From NCBI GenBank assembly GCA_038049695.1, contig CP142452.1, positions 94,247,501 to 94,311,500 on the forward strand: a stretch of 64,000 nt of DNA, written 5' to 3'. The notes under the pieces were generated by a model, which was not told where the DNA came from, ran no database searches, and saw only the letters and a program-made list of their open reading frames with translations. The translations under genes were made by a program, and so were the position numbers. The stretch comes from Cinnamomum chago (Eukaryota > Streptophyta > Magnoliopsida > Laurales > Lauraceae). This document shows positions 58,181 through 64,000 of the stretch, piece after piece. Every line of letters starts with the position of its first letter. The stretch's first letter is position 1.

Positions 58181-60539
58181 ATAATGAAGGGCTAAAAGCT
58201 CAACCCTTGATTTTTCGTGTTTTTTGAAAAAGTTAAAGAAAAACACTAAGTGGGTCACACATCCCACGGATGGCTGGAATCCTCTATATTTACCAAACTT
58301 GAAACTCTTCTCATAAATACTACTAGCAAAGCATGCTCGCACTAAGCACGGGCCCATAAATAAAAACACATCCAATTTGTGGCTATTTTATGATATATTA
58401 ATTAGTGATAAAATAAATATAAAACAGACATATATACCATTTATTACGGTTCAAAGCATGGCCCAACCCAACATTTATATAAAGTAAATATTATTTTTTA
58501 TATAAATGAGTATAAAATTACAAGTCTTATGTAAATTAACATCAATGTTTACGTATTTATTTTAGTAATTTTAATCAATTGTAAAATTGTATGTAACCCC
58601 GTCTTTAGGAATTAGAATATGAGGCCCGTTTTAAAAAAGTTTATTGTATGTGGAGCCTATATATATATATAAATCACTAACAATAATCCACTTTTAAAAA
58701 TCACAAACATTAAGGATTTTTTAACCATAATAGATATATTAAGATTCTAAATCCACCTAAAGAAAACTCATTTTAACTTAGTTGGATAGAGTCATCGAGC
58801 AAGGTGAATTTTTTCATCTGGACTCTTTAATCACCTATCCATAATAGATATATATTAAAATTTGAATTCACATAAAGAAATTTAACAAGAGTGGTCTCTA
58901 AATTGATTGATAGATCTATTCTCTTAAAATTGATTTGAGATCCAATTTCTCAAATTGATTTGAGATTAGAGTATAATTTTGCAATCGATTATTAAATCGA
59001 ACTCCAATTTCGAAATCGATGCCTACGTCTATAATATATATTAATTTAAGAATATGTTGGATATAAGAGAATGAGGGGACCCTTTAACCAGAGGATTTCT
59101 CTATAGTTACCAAATGTGCCCTTAGGAAAATAAAACCCTCACTTTCCAAAATACCTGTGCATGTAAAAGTGAACTCCACATTTGTGGATTTGAAATGACC
59201 ATCAACATAGACATGTTTTATTGAAGGATGGGTTTGAAACCAGTACATGTTCCATCACAATACCTATTTCTTGGTTTTGGATCCAATTATGGCACAGGAT
59301 GCCGGATCCTGTTCCAGACCCAATTTCGATTTCACCTGTGATTTGGTTCCAACTCTAGGTGGGATACTAGGTAATGGCCCACTTAAGATCCTGTGTGGCA
59401 TGCGGCGCTGCCATGACGACACAGTGATATAATGAATATGTTAGCAATGTGAGCAAGCCCTTTAGACCTGCACCTGACCTGACCTGTATAAAAAATTGAG
59501 CTGGAAGATAGTTTGGATAACTATGTGGAGGTGTTTCCGTTACTTGTGTAACTAATCAAGATTACTTGAAGTAGTTAGTTACTCTCTCAACTAATCACTT
59601 CAGTATCTTGTATAAATAAATATTGAACCGTTCCAAAGGAATTAATGAAAATCACTTTTGAGTTTCTCACATCGTCTTCTTCCTTTTCTTCTTCTTCTTT
59701 TTCTTCTTCTTCATCTGGGTTTGCAACTCCATGGAGTTTATAGGATAGAAGAAGATTGAAATATAGTTTATAATGATGAAGAAGCAAAAGAAGATGAAAA
59801 TGGGGTTCAGTTGGAGTGAGAGAGAGAGAGTAGCCAGTGGAGATGAACATAGGAAACGAAAACTGCTTATGGGTCTTGGGCAAGAATCCCTATACCTTGA
59901 TCAAATTTCCAAAATGTCCTTGGTTTTTTATCATTAGGCTCGGCCTATTTCTTTACAAGAATTCCTGGAATTTATAGAATTTGAGATGCTGGAATTTTAA
60001 AATGCCGCTGAGTGCTGGCTTTCCGCAATCCTCTGTTTCTTTCGTACCATAATTTTTATTTAAGAATTTCATCCAACCTAAATTCCAATATGATAGATTT
60101 TCTACTTTAGAGGAAAAATCTAAAACTTGTGGCCTTTACTGGTTCCTACTTGCGCATGTGTGAGAGAGTGGAGAAAATAGGTCATTTTCCATTCCATCAA
60201 AACCCTGAAAAACCCTTTTGTTCCCTTTCCATCAAAACAATCCATAAAAAGAAGCATGCAACAAGATGGAAGAAAAATAGAGAAATAAATTAGGTGAGTG
60301 AAAGGAGTGCAGAGGAATAAGATGACCGGACTTGATTTTTGTACAATTGCATAGAAGAGAAGATGACATTTGACTATTGGGGAGAGCCAAAATTACTGGA
60401 TTTATAAATGTTAGAGTAAAGGCTAGCATTTGAGAATTTCACCTTTTTGAAATTTTAAAATGATATTTGTCTCAAATACCGTGAATTTCTATCAATGAAT
60501 ATGGAATTTCTAACTAGAATTCAAGAATTCTCAAACTGC
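58181..60539. other. Intergenic spacer
   Basis: AT-rich, with a TATATATA tract near 58662 and repeated AAATTGATTTGAGAT words near 58930-58970. No gene recognised. Confidence 0.3.
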
Positions 60540-61090
60540 CTGAATTCCTGTCAAAAATGCTTGTAAAGATTTTTTTGCTAGAATTCCTGATCGATCTTTG
60601 GGATTTGGGGTTTTTAAAACATGATGTGACATCTTTTCCCTATCATTTGCAAATGCTTTATTTCTTGCCAAGTATTTTAAAATTTCAATCACTTGAAAGG
60701 TCTCGAATGACCTTTTGAAATTCATAAATTTCGGCCCTTTTGTATTTTGGTGGAATTTATGGATGCTCAAGTACAATGGAGAACCAAGAATTCCACTATA
60801 TCTAGGAAATCAGAAATCCCTCAATGAAGAATTCCTGACAAAAATTTATGATGTTGGGATTTTTGAGAAATGATGTGACATTTTGTCCATTGGCATTTGC
60901 AAATGCCATGTCTCTTGCCAATCATCTCACGATTCCAGTCACTTAAAAGGTCTTGAATGACCTTTGGAAATTTAGAAATTCTAGCCACTTCACATTTTAG
61001 TAGGTTTTTTGGATGTTCTAGTCCAATGGCGTATCCAGGAATTCCACCATGTCTAGAAATTTAGAAATTCCCAATATAGGAATTCCTTGA
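60540..61090. repeat. Tandem duplication, about 260 bp x 2
   Basis: The first block (about 60540-60800) and second block (about 60820-61085) share GATGTGACAT(C/T)TT, CATTTGCAAATGC, AGGTCT(C/T)GAATGACCTTT and GGAATTCCAC(T/C)AT. Possibly two adjacent copies of one MITE family, also present in part at 28480 and 56690. Confidence 0.55.
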
Positions 61091-61838
61091 ATTATTCCTT
61101 GAATTCTAACAAAGGAATGGCCCTTTATTGTCCATTGAGGTATCTTACAAAAGGTCTGGATCCCAGGTCCGTGGGTCAAAACTGGACATGTTTTCTTACT
61201 AGATCCAAGTATAAGTTTCGAATCTGTATTAAATTAATTATCAAAACCAAAATTTGGTTACAAACACAAATATCTCGAAATCGAAGACATTAGATACTTG
61301 GATATCCATTTGCCACCCTAGTAGGATCTTACGGGGAGTGCTTCTCTTTTCACACATAGGGACCTAAAACCTAAGGTCAAATGGGTCTCTCGAATATGAG
61401 GTATCCCCTTCTAAAGGCAAATGAGAGAATCCATAGGGTAGTGAATAAAGTGGTCCTCGATGAGAAGAACCACAACGGAACAGATCTCGATGAATACTTC
61501 CCTTGGAGGGTCTAGTGTCGAGGGAATGTTGATTGCATTTAGCTAAAATCAGATAAGAAACAAGACTATTGAAGTCATTTAACCTAGCAATGACAAAGCT
61601 TGTGAATAGCATGGAGAGGTTTCACTAGAGTCTTATGTGTTCAATAGATTATTAGATCATTTGTGAGAAAACCAAGATCGCTTGGCAATGCAGGCAGATA
61701 CTATAAATGGATCCTATAAATCCCAATCAAGCAGAGGGTGAAAACATACTTGGGGACTCTATCTACTGGAACCCTAGTCGTCCCAACCAAAGTCCAAGAT
61801 GAAGTTGACTAGCCCGATCCTTTTTTTTTTTGGGTTTA
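61091..61838. other. Intergenic spacer
   Basis: No exon recognised. A T11 run (61821-61831) precedes the TRIM-like element. Confidence 0.3.
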
Positions 61839-62228
61839 TGTAATGGGCTTAACCAATACACCAAAAGCCCCAAGACCGATAAAACGCATCAAATCAAGTC
61901 TTATAACTGTTTAGGATTGTACCAGAACAACACGCTTTCGTAGCCGATGTCCTCGGTGACTCTCACTCTGACAGCAGGTAGCCCTTTTCCCTTCTTGGCA
62001 CGGCGCACTCTCTACTCTAGGTAGCCCTCTCCTAGCGGTACGTATCCATTTTCTCAATTTTTTAAGACAACTCTCACTTTACTCTAGGTGACCCTTTTCC
62101 ATGACTTGAACCTGGGACATGGAAGGCAGCTCTGATACCTAATGTTATGGGCATAACCAATGCGTCAAAAGCATCAGGACTGATGAAACACGTCAAATCA
62201 AGTCTTATAACTATTTAGAATTATAACA
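61839..62228 (-). mobile_element. Candidate TRIM (miniature LTR retroelement)
   Basis: Two 86-bp direct repeats (61839-61924 and 62143-62228), each beginning TGTAATGGGC / TGTTATGGGC and ending in ACCA / AACA. On the minus strand the repeat at 62143-62228 is followed after two bases by AGGTATCAGAGC, which matches the initiator-Met tRNA primer binding site (TGGTATCAGAGC) at 11 of 12 positions. The 218-bp interior has no gag or pol. The 5-base flanks GTTTA and ATTTA match at 4 of 5. The whole is 390 bp, the size of TRIM elements. Confidence 0.65.
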
Positions 62229-63564
62229 ATTTAGTTTTCGGTGGGCCAATCTAAGTTTAGGTTAGGATTGAGTTAATGCCTCTAGCTACTTGATCCAACT
62301 AAAACCTAGCCATATCTACATAAGCGATAGAGATGAATCTTTAATAGTAACCGATCGATTTAAATAGCAAATGATGCGTTACATACTTTATGCATCAGAG
62401 CCGTTTGTTTGTTAGAGGGGGCTGGCGCTGCTGGTTTTTTTGCTGGGGTAGGTAAGAGTACGACAAATACACTTACCTGGACTCTCAGTAATCTAATTAA
62501 TATTATCCTCCTCAAAGAGAAAACGTCTTATATAGACTCGAGAAAATCTTGAAAGATTTCCAAAAGAAATCTTTTTTCTCTCTTTTTATACCCTCCCTCC
62601 CTCTAAACCATAGGCCACAACTCCCTCTTCCTCATCTCCTCTCCTTATTCATCATTGAGGCTCTAGGTCACAACTTGGCATCATATTTGATGTGGTTGAA
62701 TATGCGAGAGAAGTTGCAGAGGATAGGATTCTAAAGAGAAGTAGATCGCGATTACTGAGGTTCTTTTTCTTTCAAACAAGTTTAGCAACTGCAAAATAGC
62801 AAATCTTGAGGTCAAAGCGCTTACAAACTCACTCACTTATGCTTGGATTTATGTTCTTTTAATTTTGTTTAGTTTGTTTAAAGTCAAAGAACTAATGCAT
62901 TTTTGTTTTTGGAAAGGCATATTTCTCTCAAGTTGGGAGTTTTAGTATTTTGATATTGATTTTTCCATTTAGGAATATTGATTTGGCATTAATTTTATGA
63001 CCTTTGATTTGGTTGGAGTATTAATTTAAGGGATTTTGATTTGAATATTTGGAAATTTACTAATGATGTTGATTAGGAGCTTACATAGGGTCTTTGTCTA
63101 ATGTGATGAACCTAACAACGTGAGAAAGGTTTGATGGCTGTAGAGATTTACAGGGTAGGTCACAAGCGGGATGCACAGGAACCACATGAATAAGGAATGG
63201 GTGAAGTTTTAACCCTTTCTAATTACCTTGTGATGACTGCAATAATATTTAATGGTAGAGATTAATATAGCGAAGATCACAAGGCTAAGGGTTTCATTGG
63301 ATGTGATTCTTCACACATCATTCATTTCCATGGCCCCTTTCACATCCCAAGTGCCTACCTAAGATATCTAGAGCCTTCAAATATTCGTCACATTAGATCG
63401 AAACCTGTATATATATATATATAAATAAAGAGAGAAGTTTTTTGTGGTGAGAAACATTATTATTTAATGAGACTTCTCCACGATTCCTCGCCAATTTTTC
63501 AAAGGATCTGGATGATGAACATTTGCAAATGTAAATTCTGAGGAAATCCAATCCTTATCTTCTC
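62229..63564. other. Intergenic spacer
   Basis: AT-rich, with a TATATATA run near 63407-63421. No supported gene. Confidence 0.3.
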
Positions 63565-63800
63565 AAAGTTATGTCGAGTTTAAACATGTTAGAAGGTCGG
63601 TTAGGTGAATGCTATAGCCAACTTTCTAGTTAAACAAAAAGATAGATAAGGCTATTCCTGTGATTGCTTATACCATATAATTGTTTGCTTTTGTTCTCCG
63701 GTATAACTCTCTTATACCTGATTTGGTGGTGTGTTCTATAGTTGTATACATTTATGCCTTCTTTGTATTTTAATATTTCAGTTGCCGTTCAAAATAAAAT
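63565..63800 (+). mobile_element. L1 LINE 3' tail, decayed
   Basis: The plus-strand reading gives FKHVRRSV followed by ADFLVKQ-like and AIPVIAYTI segments, parallel to [17 protein letters not shown]...VPSVAHVM at 48560. The order of motifs and the downstream 3' tail match, so it is the same lineage. Stops and frameshifts present. Confidence 0.5.
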
Positions 63801-63960
63801 TGAAAATCCTTGATGATTTTGAGCCAACAAGAATCCTCAATTTAGTTGATTTTCATGTCTGCCGTCTCCCATAGGATATTGGGAAATCCTCATATCTGTG
63901 AAAATCCTCTGTAAAAATCATCATATTTGCAGCAGCGAGAAATCTTCACATGTGCAGATT

Positions 63961-63990
63961 CCTCTCTCTCTCTCTCTATCCCTCTCTCTC
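63961..63990. repeat. CT microsatellite at window end
   Basis: CTCTCTCT runs (63962-63978 and 63983-63990) with one interruption, at the right edge of the window. Confidence 0.8.
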
Positions 63991-64000
63991 AGATTCATGT

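Overview
This is a nuclear DNA window from a flowering plant. The evidence is plant-type spliced genes (an LRR receptor-like pseudokinase, a secreted LRR protein, a tRNA-dihydrouridine synthase), GT-AG introns up to 11.6 kb, and plant retroelement families (Ty1/copia, L1 and RTE LINEs, an Au-like tRNA-SINE, hAT-, Mutator- and Harbinger-type miniature elements). AT-rich intergenic DNA and very long TE-filled introns suggest a woody species with a medium to large genome, perhaps a magnoliid or early-diverging eudicot. The species cannot be fixed from the sequence alone.

Layout. 1-2044: decayed 3' end of a copia element with its LTR. 3232-3477 (-): an 81-codon GC-rich ORF that may be a small gene. 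4645-5320: a miniature element inside an imperfect 40-bp direct repeat. 7674-19762 (-): a two-exon gene for a 165-aa protein of unknown function with a C-terminal Cys/His cluster; its only intron is 11,591 bp and is full of TEs. 20470-21629: three miniature elements. 22832-26800 (-): a 651-aa LRR receptor-like pseudokinase in two exons. 27-36 kb: intergenic, with two large inverted-repeat elements, one built from amplified pieces of a Harbinger transposase. 36093-37677 (+): a secreted LRR protein of the At4g06744 type in two exons, followed by a 143-bp hairpin element with a perfect 9-bp target duplication. 39451-49594 (-): a tRNA-dihydrouridine synthase of 396 aa in three exons. 49.6-64 kb: intergenic, with more miniature elements, a SINE, a candidate TRIM retroelement and an L1 tail.

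Four genes are well supported. Their splice joints were checked by hand: each intron starts GT and ends AG, the reading frame is restored, and the lengths add up to whole codons. The genes do not form a pathway; one is an RNA-modification enzyme, two are cell-surface or apoplastic LRR proteins, and one is uncharacterised. I saw no tRNA or rRNA gene, CRISPR array, bacterial operon or viral genome.

I did not find a wholly new biological system. The most unusual structures are the composite Harbinger-derived inverted/tandem array (33003-33768), the candidate miniature LTR retroelement (61839-62228) and the near-perfect hairpin element just 3' of the LRR gene (37790-37932).
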